Assembly (NCBI GenBank): GCA_023265135.1
Contig: JAHFUM010000003.1
Span: 1-64,000 of the forward strand
Origin: Nitrosarchaeum sp.
GTDB lineage: Archaea > Thermoproteota > Nitrososphaeria > Nitrososphaerales > Nitrosopumilaceae
Length of the DNA: 64,000 bases
Reading direction: 5' to 3'
Position numbers and translations under genes: made by a program. The stretch's first letter is position 1, and each line of letters opens with the position of its first letter. Below the pieces are notes generated by a model. It did no database searches, was not told the DNA's origin, and saw only the letters and a program-made list of their open reading frames with translations. Shown piece by piece: positions 27,210 through 35,822 of the stretch.

Positions 27210-29148
27210 CTTTGAATTTAATCTCCTTTTCCAGTCTTTTTATTCTATCTCTGCATTCAATCGCTCGTTCAAAATCTAATTCTTCAGAATATTTTTTCAT
27301 TTGATATTCCAATTCTATAACATCGGAGGCAAGATCATGTATTGATTTTAGTTTAGATTCATCTAATGTTGTAACTTGTTCAGGAACAGATTTTATAATT
27401 GTTTGTGGAGTAATACCATGTTCTTTGTTATATTGAATTTGTTTTTCTTTACGTCTTTTTGTTTCATCAATTGCATGAGACATTGATTTTGTAATGTTAT
27501 CAGCATACATTATTACAGAACCATTTACATTTCTTGCAGCCCTTCCAAATGTTTGAATTAAGCTAGTAAAATTTCTCAAAAATCCTTCCTTGTCTGCATC
27601 TAAAATTGCAACAAGTGAAACTTCAGGAATATCTAATCCTTCCCTTAACAAATTAATTCCAACTAGGACATCGAATTCGCCCAATCGTAATTGCCTGATT
27701 AGTTCGGTTCTTTGTAATCCCTCTATTTCAGAATGCATGTATCTTACTCTCACTTGTTTTTTTGAGAGATATTCAGCGAGGTCTTCAGCCATGCGCTTTG
27801 TTAAAGTTGTGACTAAAACACGCTCATTTTTGGCTGCTCTTTTGGAAATTTCTCGTATCAGGTCATCCATTTGTTCCTTTGTGGGCCTAACCTCCACAGA
27901 TGGATCAAGCAATCCAGTTGGTCTTACTAGCTGTTCTGCTATTTGAGATGAGATTTTTTTCTCATATTCGCTGGGAGTTGCAGAAACAAAAATAGTGTTT
28001 TTCAAATAGGCCTCAAATTCTTCAAATTTCAATGGTCGGTTATCATAGGCACTTGGTAGACGAAATCCATAAGTTACTAATTCCTTCTTCCGTGAATAGT
28101 CACCTTTGTACATCCCATGTAATTGAGGCAAAGTAACATGTGATTCATCAATTACAAGTAGATAGTCATCATCAAAAAAATCCATCAAACAAAATGCTTT
28201 TTCACCAGGTTTTCTTCCATCAAAATGTCTTGAATAATTTTCAATTCCTGAACAATAACCTAATTCTTCTATCATCTCCAAATCATATTTTGTCCTCATT
28301 TCCAATCTTTGTTTTTCTAATTCATTTAGTTCTTGTAATCGTGTTTCTAATTCTTCTTTAATTGATGATACAGCTTTTTGTCGAACATCTTTTGCAATTA
28401 AATAGTGTTTTGCAGGAAAAATTTTCATTTGGGTAACTTTACGTTTTTCTTTAAGAGAAATACTATCAAGTAATGTAATTTTTTCGACATCATCACCAAA
28501 CATTGAAATTCTTACAATATCTTCAGAATATGCAGGGATGATATCTATTGTATCACCCTTTACTCTGAAATTACCAGGAGCTACTTCGGTATCATTTCTT
28601 TCGTATCTTGCATCAACGAATTTTTTTATTAATTGATTTCTTTTTATTACATCTCCTGCATTAACTGTAATTGCTAAATTTTCCCAATCCTGAGGATTAC
28701 CCAGTGAATAAATGCAAGATACTGTTGAAACAATAATTGTGGGTTCTCCAGATAACAGCATTGCAGTAGCTTCTAATCGTAATTTTTCAATTTTTTCATT
28801 AATTTGAGTGTCTTTTTCAATATAGGTATCTGTTTGTGGCAGATAACTTTCAGGCTGATAATAATCATAATAGGATACAAAATATCCAACATTGTTTTTT
28901 GGAAAAAACTGTTTTAATTCAGAATACAATTGTGCAGCCAAAGTCTTGTTGTGAGAGATAACCAGAGTGTTTTTTCCGGTTCTTGCAATAACATTTGCAA
29001 TAGAAAAGGTCTTTCCACTGCCAGTCACACCAAGTAATGTCTGAATCGTTCCTTTTTTTACACCTCTAATCAGTGCATCAATTGCTTGGGGTTGATCCCC
29101 TGTTGGTTCATACTCAGATACTAGCTCAAATTTATGAATTTGCTGCAA
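27196..29148 (-). CDS. uvrB: excinuclease ABC subunit UvrB
   Basis: 650 residues. Helicase superfamily 2 motifs are clear: GVTGSGKTFSIANV (motif I), the beta hairpin YYDYYQPESYLPQ, DESHVTLPQL (motif II), SATPSEYE, and GINLLREGLDIPEVSLVAILDADKEGFLR (split motif V-VI), with a C-terminal UVR motif (MKKYSEELDFERAIECRDRI) for UvrC binding. UvrB verifies lesions handed over by UvrA. The start is TTG at 29148, giving the usual short N-terminus before FELVSEYEPTGDQPQAI. It heads the operon, and a 450-base non-coding stretch lies upstream. Confidence 0.96.
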   Translation of the reverse strand: MQQIHKFELVSEYEPTGDQPQAIDALIRGVKKGTIQTLLGVTGSGKTFSIANVIARTGKNTLVISHNKTLAAQLYSELKQFFPKNNVGYFVSYYDYYQPESYLPQTDTYIEKDTQINEKIEKLRLEATAMLLSGEPTIIVSTVSCIYSLGNPQDWENLAITVNAGDVIKRNQLIKKFVDARYERNDTEVAPGNFRVKGDTIDIIPAYSEDIVRISMFGDDVEKITLLDSISLKEKRKVTQMKIFPAKHYLIAKDVRQKAVSSIKEELETRLQELNELEKQRLEMRTKYDLEMIEELGYCSGIENYSRHFDGRKPGEKAFCLMDFFDDDYLLVIDESHVTLPQLHGMYKGDYSRKKELVTYGFRLPSAYDNRPLKFEEFEAYLKNTIFVSATPSEYEKKISSQIAEQLVRPTGLLDPSVEVRPTKEQMDDLIREISKRAAKNERVLVTTLTKRMAEDLAEYLSKKQVRVRYMHSEIEGLQRTELIRQLRLGEFDVLVGINLLREGLDIPEVSLVAILDADKEGFLRNFTSLIQTFGRAARNVNGSVIMYADNITKSMSHAIDETKRRKEKQIQYNKEHGITPQTIIKSVPEQVTTLDESKLKSIHDLASDVIELEYQMKKYSEELDFERAIECRDRIKRLEKEIKFKDGRK

Positions 29149-29599
29149 CAGTTACGATAATCCAAAACTGAATTTAAAGCAATGGTGTTTGTTTAGTACC
29201 CTAACAAAGTACTCAAATCCAAATTTTATAACATGTAAAAAAAGAATAAAACAAGTACAATATTTGGTATAATTTATAACAAATTTCTTTGATATTTAGT
29301 TAGAATTTGATAGATGTCAGAAAATAATTAGAATACCATCAAATTTAGAATTATTTGCTCTAAGTGTCTGATAGAAATCACCGTATGACAAACTCAAAAA
29401 TTTGAGAAATGATTTCGACGTGGTTATTTCTGCGTTTTGTAGTATACATCAAAAGTAATTATTGTTAACAGTATTTTAGATAGAATAAAGAAACATGGTG
29501 TAAATTTAAAAGTGTAAAGTTAGATTCTAACACACATGTAAAAACACAGATTAGAAACGTTGAAAGTGTGATCATAATTATAATTTTTAATTTAGAAAA
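29149..29599. other. 450-base gene-free stretch upstream of uvrB
   Basis: No credible gene or structured RNA is visible. On the minus strand GTTATAAAATTT near 29225-29236 is a plausible TATA element for uvrB, and AGTAC-N9-GTACT at 29195-29213 is a perfect 5-bp inverted repeat between it and the start. A second inverted repeat, CTCAAA-AA-TTTGAG, lies at 29393-29406. The rest is AT-rich. Confidence 0.5.
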
Positions 29600-30076
29600 T
29601 TAGTTAATCTTACATTCAATTTTTATCGATTTTGTAGTAGTATAATAAGTAAAAGCCAATAATGCAATTGAACCAATTCGAATTGGAAGTTCAAAATTTG
29701 TAAGAAATGAAAGAGCAGTGGCACCTACAGAACCAAATGATGAAACTATTGCAAAGCCTATAGGCCCACAACTACAAGCACCGGCAACAACTCCAATAAA
29801 TGAACTAAAAACACTGCCACCCATTTTTCCTTTAGATTTATTAAAAATACTAATTCTGTAAACATTCATAGGAATTACCAATGCAGATAACACAGAGAGG
29901 ATTAGTATTAACACAAATCCTAATTCAGTACCTTGTTGAATATGCCCAACAACATAAGGAGTAAAGAAAACATACTCTGAAATAACTAACAAGCCAATTA
30001 ACATTGAAGAAAAAATCAAAATTGCCAAAACAATGTAGAATGAGTTTGAAAATACAAGTTTTAGAGTTTGTGCCAT
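29600..30076 (-). CDS. four-helix membrane protein with a GACSCGP motif
   Basis: 158 residues with four likely membrane helices (about 12-34, 50-72, 88-115, 125-147). The third helix contains GVVAGACSCGPIGFAIVSSFG, where Cys-Ser-Cys in a Gly-rich membrane segment suggests a metal- or thiol-linked function; the family is not one I can name. It starts with ATG, and TACGGTATGA (30125-30134) lies about 50 bases upstream. Function unknown. Confidence 0.7.
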   Translation of the reverse strand: MAQTLKLVFSNSFYIVLAILIFSSMLIGLLVISEYVFFTPYVVGHIQQGTELGFVLILILSVLSALVIPMNVYRISIFNKSKGKMGGSVFSSFIGVVAGACSCGPIGFAIVSSFGSVGATALSFLTNFELPIRIGSIALLAFTYYTTTKSIKIECKIN

Positions 30077-30179
30077 ATTAAATCACCAAGTTCATTGCTT
30101 GTTTAAAAAAAGAGCAATTGTGCGTACGGTATGACTTTTTTTTAGGCATAATTATAATATGTAAAAATGGTTAAAAAAC

Positions 30180-30377
30180 TTACTCCAAATTATGAGAAGA
30201 GTTTCTTTTAAAGAGATTAACAAATTTAGAAACTACAATATCAATTGGGCATGTTTCACACAATACATTAGATGAGTGTTTTGTCAGATGTTTCTCAAAT
30301 GTTTTTCTAGAATCAAATATCAGATCACATTTGGTACAATATACCTTTGTGATATTATTTTTAGAGGATTTTACCAC
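30180..30377 (-). CDS. small C2H2 zinc-finger protein
   Basis: 65 residues with one classical C2H2 finger: Cys14, Cys17, His30, His34 in VYCTKCDLIFDSRKTFEKH. Two further cysteines (LCETC) follow. Single-finger proteins of this sort are common in thaumarchaea and are presumed to bind DNA or protein partners. A related finger is carried at the C-terminus of the next gene upstream on the same strand. The start could be a few codons later, but all choices keep the finger. Confidence 0.7.
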   Translation of the reverse strand: MVKSSKNNITKVYCTKCDLIFDSRKTFEKHLTKHSSNVLCETCPIDIVVSKFVNLFKRNSSHNLE

Positions 30378-30530
30378 AGATTTTTTTCATTTTTAGAACT
30401 TATAAAGATCATGTTGAAAATCGATCTGAAAAAAAGATCACATACAAACATTTCATGGCATATGATTTACATGAAAATTTATGAGATTTCAGAAATCATA
30501 CGGTAACATATTCCAGTCAACAACCAAAAA

Positions 30531-30917
30531 TCATAGATAGTGTATTTTCATGTGATTTTGAAGTTCTACTTCATATCTAGTAACAAGCCCACAGTGAGTG
30601 CATGAAAACATTTCAGATGGAGGAGGGGTATCTCGTTCAATGATTTTTCCTGAGATAGATTTAATGGATATAACATCATTGTTAGAGATTACAGCGAAGT
30701 TTCGTCCCTCACCGATTGACTCTAAGAACTCTTTGATTGCAGTGATCACCATGTTTTTATCGATTTTTTCGTCATCTAATGAAGAAAGCATGAACTCATG
30801 AGTTTTCAGAGTAGGGATTGCAGCAACTTGATCTGACACATAAACAACCAATTCGTTCTTTATTGATTCTACATCCCTGCAATCAATAGTAAGCATAAGA
30901 TTTGGTGAAATAATCAA
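30531..30917 (-). CDS. protein with a C-terminal C2H2 zinc finger
   Basis: 128 residues. The N-terminal 95 residues are a mixed alpha/beta domain I do not recognise (ELVVYVSDQVAAIPTLKTHEF, GEGRNFAVISNNDVISI). The C-terminus is a C2H2 finger, Cys106, Cys109, His122 and His126 (FSCTHCGLVTRYEVELQNH). The longest frame begins at TTG; an ATG eight codons in (MLTIDCRD) is an equally plausible start. The PPP before the finger looks like a linker. Probable nucleic-acid or protein binding. Confidence 0.7.
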   Translation of the reverse strand: MIISPNLMLTIDCRDVESIKNELVVYVSDQVAAIPTLKTHEFMLSSLDDEKIDKNMVITAIKEFLESIGEGRNFAVISNNDVISIKSISGKIIERDTPPPSEMFSCTHCGLVTRYEVELQNHMKIHYL

Positions 30918-30978
30918 TATTTTAGTTTAACATGTATTGAAAATGATTATTATGGTTTGAGATAATCAATTTTCGTAG

Positions 30979-31365
30979 ATGAGAGATTCAGAGACATTCG
31001 GTGTAGAAAAAGGATATGGTGAAGAAGTAATTGCATGGCTGAATGAACAGGCAAAGGCTCAAAAATCAAAATTAGAGGCAAGACTATATGGATATACAAT
31101 ATCTACAAAAAATTTCGGAGATTTTGAAATGTTTTCATGGATTGGAGATGTGCAAATTGCAAGAAAAATGATCAATAAAGCAAGTAAAAGATTCAAAATA
31201 AAAATAATAGAAGGGGGGTATAAACCAAAAGAAAAGTTATTTCGAATGAAAAAATTTGATTATGCAAAGGTCAGAAAAGACGAAAAGACAATAGGACAAT
31301 TAGAATTTGAGGCATCAAGGTTTGGCAATGGACATTGGGGGGTAAAAAATGAAGAACGTCGCTAA
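30979..31365 (+). CDS. hypothetical protein (128 aa)
   Basis: 128 residues, basic, without membrane segments or cysteines. The pattern GEEVIAWLNEQAKAQKSKLEARLYGYTIS, then FEMFSWIGDVQIARKMINKASKRFKIKIIEGG suggests an alpha/beta domain. I do not recognise the family. It overlaps the following oxidoreductase gene by 17 bases, with GGGGGGT acting as a likely ribosome-binding site for that gene, so the two are coupled. Confidence 0.6.
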   Translation: MRDSETFGVEKGYGEEVIAWLNEQAKAQKSKLEARLYGYTISTKNFGDFEMFSWIGDVQIARKMINKASKRFKIKIIEGGYKPKEKLFRMKKFDYAKVRKDEKTIGQLEFEASRFGNGHWGVKNEERR

Positions 31366-32269
31366 AAAAAATCAAATCATGAAGCAAAGAAAAACGACAA
31401 AAATAGGAATTATAGGTACAGGAATGTTAGGAAATGCAATAGGTCAACATTTATTGAAATTAGGCTTTGACTTGATTGTTTACAATAGAACAAAAGAAAA
31501 AACAAATCAATTAAAAAAGAATGGGGCTACAGTTGCAGATTCACCAAAAAATGTAGCTGAAAAGTCAGAATTAATAATCATAGTTGTAAAAGATGCAGCT
31601 GCTGTAAAGGAGGTTTCATTTGGAAAAAATGGGATCATTAAAGGAAAGCATGAAGGGCTAACAGTTGCAGATATGAGTACGATAAATCCAATAGAATCAA
31701 AAAAGATTTCAGAAAAATTTTTGAAATATAAAATAATTAAATTAGATACGCCGGTAATGGGAGGACCAAATGTAGCAATTACTGGAGAACTGGTGTTGAT
31801 GGTTTCGGGAAATAAAAAAACATTTGATAAATTCAGAGATGTTTTTGAAAAAATAGCAAATAAAATATTTTTTTTGGAGGGGGATGGAACAGCACATTTG
31901 ATAAAACTTGCTATGAATCTTCAAATTACAATGCTTGCACTTGCACTCTCCGAAGGAATTACATTAGTAAGAAGTGCTAACGTAGATCCAAAAATATTTC
32001 TAGATATTTTGAATTCAACTTATTTTAAAACTGGGATGAGTGAAAATAAAGCATATAAGATGATACAAGATGAATTTGATACAACATTTACTCTTGCAAA
32101 CTTGAAAAAGGATATTGACGCTATCACAAAAACTGCAAAATTGCTTGGGGTAAAACTGCCAATGATCAAAAAAGCAAATGAGATATACAAAAATGCACTG
32201 AGAGAGGGATTAGGAGACATAGACTATACCGGAATTTTAGCATACATCAAAAAAGTAAACAATTCTTAG
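31349..32269 (+). CDS. 3-hydroxyisobutyrate dehydrogenase-family NAD(P) oxidoreductase
   Basis: 306 residues. N-terminal Rossmann domain with GIIGTGMLGNAIGQHL, then the substrate-binding DTPVMGGPNVAITGEL (beta-hydroxyacid signature) and a helical C-terminal domain with catalytic Lys in HLIKLAMNLQ. Relatives act on 3-hydroxyisobutyrate, tartronate semialdehyde, glyoxylate/succinic semialdehyde and similar acids; the substrate is not determinable here. The ATG at 31349 has a strong upstream G-run; an alternative ATG at 31379 sits closer to the Rossmann strand. Confidence 0.85.
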   Translation: MKNVAKKNQIMKQRKTTKIGIIGTGMLGNAIGQHLLKLGFDLIVYNRTKEKTNQLKKNGATVADSPKNVAEKSELIIIVVKDAAAVKEVSFGKNGIIKGKHEGLTVADMSTINPIESKKISEKFLKYKIIKLDTPVMGGPNVAITGELVLMVSGNKKTFDKFRDVFEKIANKIFFLEGDGTAHLIKLAMNLQITMLALALSEGITLVRSANVDPKIFLDILNSTYFKTGMSENKAYKMIQDEFDTTFTLANLKKDIDAITKTAKLLGVKLPMIKKANEIYKNALREGLGDIDYTGILAYIKKVNNS

Positions 32270-32337
32270 CAAAATAGATAAGAATCGTGACTGAAATATA
32301 CCAAAAATTCTATAAGCTACACCAATAAAATTACAAT

Positions 32338-33099
32338 ATGCGGTTAAAGGATAAAGTTGCAATAGTTACGGGTGCATCAAGTGATATTGGAAAAGGAGTT
32401 GCAAAGCGATTTGTAGAAGAAGGAGCTAGAGTAATTCTCATTGCAAGAAATTTAGAAGGGCTAGAAAAAGCTAGAAAAGAAATAGGAAATGAAAAGAATA
32501 CGGCATCAATGTCATGTGATTTAACTAATGAATCCCAAGTAATGCAAACAGTCAGTCAAATTATGAACACTTATGGAAGAATTGATATTTTAGTTAATAA
32601 TGCAGGGGCGATCAATGATCCCGTTCACTTTCATGAAATGCCAGAGTCAGAAATTAAGAAATTAATTGATGTGAATTTGTTTGGGGTTTTTCACATGACA
32701 AAAGCTGTACTAAATAAAATGTCAGATGCCAAAAATGGAGCCATTGTAAATATCGGTTCAATTTCAAGTGAAAGAGCCATACCAAGAGTTCATTTGGCAG
32801 CATACTCTGCAACAAAAGCAGCAATAACAATGTTCACAAAATCAATCGCAGTAGAATATGCAAGAAGAAACATTAGATGTAATTGTGTAAATCCTGGAAT
32901 TATCAATTCGGGAATGATAAAACCATATCTTGATGATCCACAAGCAAGAAAAGTTTTAGAGGAAAGACTACCTCTAGCGAGAATTGGCGAACCAGTTGAT
33001 GTTGCAAATGCAGTTTTATTCCTAGCATCAGATGAGGCAAATTGGATTACAGGTACTATTCTTAATGTAGACGGTGGAAAAACAGCTTCAGAAGGATAA
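32338..33099 (+). CDS. short-chain dehydrogenase/reductase (FabG-like)
   Basis: 253 residues, classical SDR: cofactor motif [12 protein letters not shown] (residues 12-23), NNAGAIND, catalytic Ser in GSISSE and YSATK (Tyr, Lys), with C-terminal [14 protein letters not shown] typical of FabG-type enzymes. It reduces or oxidises a carbonyl with NAD(P)H; substrate unknown. Together with the preceding dehydrogenase it may handle hydroxyacids. The 3' end overlaps the convergent DUF99 gene by 12 bases. Confidence 0.87.
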   Translation: MRLKDKVAIVTGASSDIGKGVAKRFVEEGARVILIARNLEGLEKARKEIGNEKNTASMSCDLTNESQVMQTVSQIMNTYGRIDILVNNAGAINDPVHFHEMPESEIKKLIDVNLFGVFHMTKAVLNKMSDAKNGAIVNIGSISSERAIPRVHLAAYSATKAAITMFTKSIAVEYARRNIRCNCVNPGIINSGMIKPYLDDPQARKVLEERLPLARIGEPVDVANAVLFLASDEANWITGTILNVDGGKTASEG

Positions 33100-33669
33100 T
33101 TGTTTTTGAAGTAATGTATTAGCAAGTAATTGAGAGACTCTAAGTGGTTCTGGAATCGAACCATGCAAAGTTAATTTGTTTAAGAGTTGTTTAACATCGT
33201 GGATTGTACAACCCTCATATCTAACAAAAAGATCATGAGAGGTATGCAAAGTAATTTGCTCTCTTTTTCCTAATTTGCTATATTCATGAATTTTAGATTC
33301 AGAATGTTTTGTGAAATGATGCTTTATTGCATCCTCAATTCCAACAGATTCATTGTATGTGACTCCAATGATCGGTATTTGTAAAGAAGTATAGAGTTTT
33401 TTGATATCAATGACATTATACATTGAAATGATCAATCCAGAAAGAAGAATGTAGTTAATATCAGAACGACGCAGATTTTCATACATATTTAATATTTGAT
33501 CAGTTGCATCATTACCTTCTAGAGTTGTACTTCCAAAAACAAATCCATCAATTACAAAATCTCGTCTCATTATTAATCCAGATAAAATAGATCTCTTTGA
33601 ATTTTGTCTGAAGCTCTCAGCAATAGCAAGACATCGCAAGCCCTTTTTTTCAAGATGGAGTGTTCTCAT
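33088..33669 (-). CDS. DUF99 family protein (endonuclease V-like fold)
   Basis: 193 residues. GLRCLAIAESF, then LSGLIMRRDFVIDGFVFGSTTLEGNDAT, NYILLSGLIISMYNVID and the closing PEPLRVSQLLAN follow archaeal DUF99 (UPF0215). The family is related to endonuclease V, and members have been proposed to act on deaminated DNA, but acidic metal ligands should be checked by alignment. A very short membrane-protein frame overlaps its 5' end. Its 3' end overlaps the SDR gene. Confidence 0.85.
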   Translation of the reverse strand: MRTLHLEKKGLRCLAIAESFRQNSKRSILSGLIMRRDFVIDGFVFGSTTLEGNDATDQILNMYENLRRSDINYILLSGLIISMYNVIDIKKLYTSLQIPIIGVTYNESVGIEDAIKHHFTKHSESKIHEYSKLGKREQITLHTSHDLFVRYEGCTIHDVKQLLNKLTLHGSIPEPLRVSQLLANTLLQKQLSF

Positions 33670-33775
33670 TTTTTCTTCTCTTATTGTAAGATTTGTAGCT
33701 AAAACCAGTAACTCCCATAATTAACACTGTGATTACAGACCAGAGTAAAAAGGAAGCAATATCAGATTCTGTCAT
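33650..33775 (-). CDS. predicted 41-residue single-pass membrane protein
   Basis: The minus strand carries a 42-codon frame (ATG at 33775, TGA at 33650) encoding MTESDIASFLLWSVITVL, a hydrophobic stretch to about residue 26, then a basic tail (SYNKRRKNENTPS). The hydrophobic helix followed by positive charges fits a one-pass inner-membrane topology. It overlaps the DUF99 start by 20 bases and would precede it in one transcript. Short frames occur by chance, so only the amphipathic pattern and spacing support it. Confidence 0.45.
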   Translation of the reverse strand: MTESDIASFLLWSVITVLIMGVTGFSYKSYNKRRKNENTPS

Positions 33776-33873
33776 TAACCAAATAGAGACAATTAAACAT
33801 CTAAAGTTTCGGGTTAAAATAAGATAATGAAATTAAATACAAAGTTATTTCTGAAAACATCTAAATAGATTTG

Positions 33874-34098
33874 ATGCGGAACACTTTCATGCCTGAATTT
33901 ACATGTCCAGACTGCGGAAAGAGATTATTTCATGAGAATGAAGATACATTAAAGATACTTCAGACAGTACATGGAAAATTTTGTAGAAAAAAAATAGAAG
34001 AAACCCATAGCTATATGCATAGAGATCTAGCCCATATGAGTACATTTGATTCAGAAAGAGAAAATGATGATGCTGGAACTCCAGTATTAAAAAAATAA
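33874..34098 (+). CDS. small zinc-finger-like protein
   Basis: About 74 residues. FTCPDCGKRLFHENEDTLKI followed by HGKFCRKK provides CxxC and HxxxC ligands for one zinc, similar to short C2H2-like fingers. A helical, Asp/Glu-rich tail follows. The frame could begin at the TTG at 33871, the ATG at 33874 or the ATG at 33889, the last placing the zinc motif at the N-terminus. Function unknown; probable regulator. Confidence 0.6.
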   Translation: MRNTFMPEFTCPDCGKRLFHENEDTLKILQTVHGKFCRKKIEETHSYMHRDLAHMSTFDSERENDDAGTPVLKK

Positions 34099-34162
34099 TT
34101 TAGATGATAAAACACAAAACAGTACCTCAATATTATATCCTAGGATTAACAAAGTAAAGAAA

Positions 34163-35380
34163 TTGGCAGTAGAATATCATTATGATTTAGTAATAGTTGG
34201 TGGAGGGCCTGCTGGTTCTTCGGTGGCATATGAAGCATCAAAAAATGGAATTAAAGTTGCAATTTTAGAGAAAGAAGAAACAATAGCAGAGTCAGTCAGA
34301 ACCAGTGGAGTCACATGGATACAAAACATAAAAGAGTTTGGAATTCCAGATGATTGTTACAATCCAATTAAAAAATACTCATTTTGTTCACCAAATAACG
34401 AAGTTACCATTAGCGATACAATTCCACAAGCTGCAGTTTTGGATGTAAGAAAAACATATCGATGGTTAGCAGAACAGGCAAAAAATGAAGGGGCAGATAT
34501 TTTTCTCAAAACCAACATCAAAGGGGTTATAAAAAATGAAGCAGGGGACATTGTTGGAGTAAGTGGAACAAATAAGGACGGGGAGGTGATATTCCATTCT
34601 AAAGTCATTGTGGATGCAAGTGGATTTTCTTCAACAGTTTCCAAAGCTATGGGATTTGTAACACAGTGGGAAAGATTTGGAGCAGGTGCAGAATATGAAG
34701 TAGAGGTTGAAAAGGTAGATCAAGAAACATGGTGGCTAATGGTGGGACAGAAATATTCTCCTGCTGGATATGCATGGATTTTCCCTGTAGGAAAAAACAT
34801 TGTAAGAATAGGAGTAGGAATTGGAAAACCAGAATCAGCAGTAGACCCTACTGAGCGATTAAAAGAGTTGATGGATTCAAAAATTGGCCCTATCGGCAAA
34901 TTAGGAAAAATTACTCCAATTGAGTTTCATTACGGATTGATTCCAAATGATGGATTATCAAGAAAAACAGTATACAATAATTTGATTCTTGTTGGAGATT
35001 CAGCAGGTCAAGCTAATCCATTAGTTCTAGAGGGAATAAGATATGCAATAAAATTTGGAAGGGTTGCAGGAAGAATTGCAGCAAATGCAATAAAATCAGG
35101 AAAAACAGATGAAGTTGCACTATATCCATATGAAGAAAATTGGAAAAAAGATATTCAAACAAAGATCAAATCTGCAGGAAAAGTACAAGATAGATGGATT
35201 AGATTATCAGATGACGAATGGGACAAGGAATTAGACATAATTAAAGAACTAAAACCTGAAGAATTTTTAGATTTTATTAAAGCAGATTTTGGATTGATAA
35301 ACATGATAAAATTAGCAACACATCATCCAAAATTAGCAGTTAGACAGTTATTCAATTTGGTAAAAACTAAAAACAAGTGA
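34163..35380 (+). CDS. geranylgeranyl reductase-family FAD-dependent oxidoreductase
   Basis: 405 residues. FAD-binding DLVIVGGGPAGSSVAYEA (dinucleotide fold), ribityl/second motif GDSAGQANPLVLEGIRYA, and a C-terminal helical region. Homologues reduce geranylgeranyl chains of archaeal membrane lipids (digeranylgeranylglycerophospholipid reductase) or related polyprenyl groups, acting at the membrane. The start is TTG at 34163, just before the dinucleotide fold. It could instead be another flavoprotein of the same group, so the lipid substrate is inferred. Confidence 0.82.
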   Translation: MAVEYHYDLVIVGGGPAGSSVAYEASKNGIKVAILEKEETIAESVRTSGVTWIQNIKEFGIPDDCYNPIKKYSFCSPNNEVTISDTIPQAAVLDVRKTYRWLAEQAKNEGADIFLKTNIKGVIKNEAGDIVGVSGTNKDGEVIFHSKVIVDASGFSSTVSKAMGFVTQWERFGAGAEYEVEVEKVDQETWWLMVGQKYSPAGYAWIFPVGKNIVRIGVGIGKPESAVDPTERLKELMDSKIGPIGKLGKITPIEFHYGLIPNDGLSRKTVYNNLILVGDSAGQANPLVLEGIRYAIKFGRVAGRIAANAIKSGKTDEVALYPYEENWKKDIQTKIKSAGKVQDRWIRLSDDEWDKELDIIKELKPEEFLDFIKADFGLINMIKLATHHPKLAVRQLFNLVKTKNK

Positions 35381-35500
35381 CGTTTCTACGGTTAAAAAAC
35401 CAAACATTACTTGGAATAATAGAAGAATCACGAATTTTGTTTAAAGTAGACAAAAAATAGGAATGGCAATCTTCAAATTAAATCAAAAATACAACTAACA

Positions 35501-35785
35501 TGTGTGAGCTGGAGCACGATACACTGCTACGGCAGAGGAAACTCCTCCCTCCATACAGGAAATGTGATCCGGAGATGGATAACCAGAGATGGTTGGCAAC
35601 GGAGCAGAAAATAATCTAACCTGGCGCACGATGATGGCAAAACCTGAGATTTCCAGAGAAGGAATGAAAAAGACGTCCCACATGGAGCAAGGCCAAACAG
35701 AACTATAGGATCCTGTACCAAGTTCAGGTAGGCTGCAAAGCGTAATATCGTGAAAACAGAAGGAGGGTTACTCCCAGCACACACG
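35501..35785 (+). ncRNA. rnpB: RNase P RNA
   Basis: A GC-rich island in AT-rich DNA with the conserved blocks of A-type RNase P RNA in order: GAGGAAACTCC (35535-35545), GGAGCAAGGCCAAACAG (35684-35700), GGTAGGCTGC (35727-35736) and ACAGAAGGAGGGTTA (35756-35770). These match E. coli M1 RNA blocks by recall (for example GGAGCAAGGCCAAAUAGG). The ends pair into helix P1: GTGTG and GCTGG near 35502-35512 with CCAGC and CACAC at 35774-35784, with one A-A mismatch. It processes tRNA 5' leaders. The 5' end is placed at the P1 helix and could differ by a few bases. No protein frame of any length on this strand fits. Confidence 0.93.
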
Positions 35786-35796
35786 TAGATTTTTTT
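35786..35796 (+). terminator. T-run after RNase P RNA
   Basis: Seven thymidines (35790-35796) directly follow the P1 helix, suitable for archaeal poly-T termination of the RNA transcript. Confidence 0.45.
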
Positions 35797-35822
35797 AAAA
35801 TATCATAATTCCAAAAAAGAGA

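Noticed and set aside
29149-29599. Structured RNA in the long gap upstream of uvrB
   Set aside because: Unlike the RNase P region, base composition stays low in GC and no long helices or conserved blocks are visible; only two short inverted repeats were found.
35501-35785. Protein-coding frames across the GC-rich island
   Set aside because: Frames on the minus strand are antisense to the RNase P RNA and resemble no protein; the RNA's conserved blocks and P1 helix explain the region.
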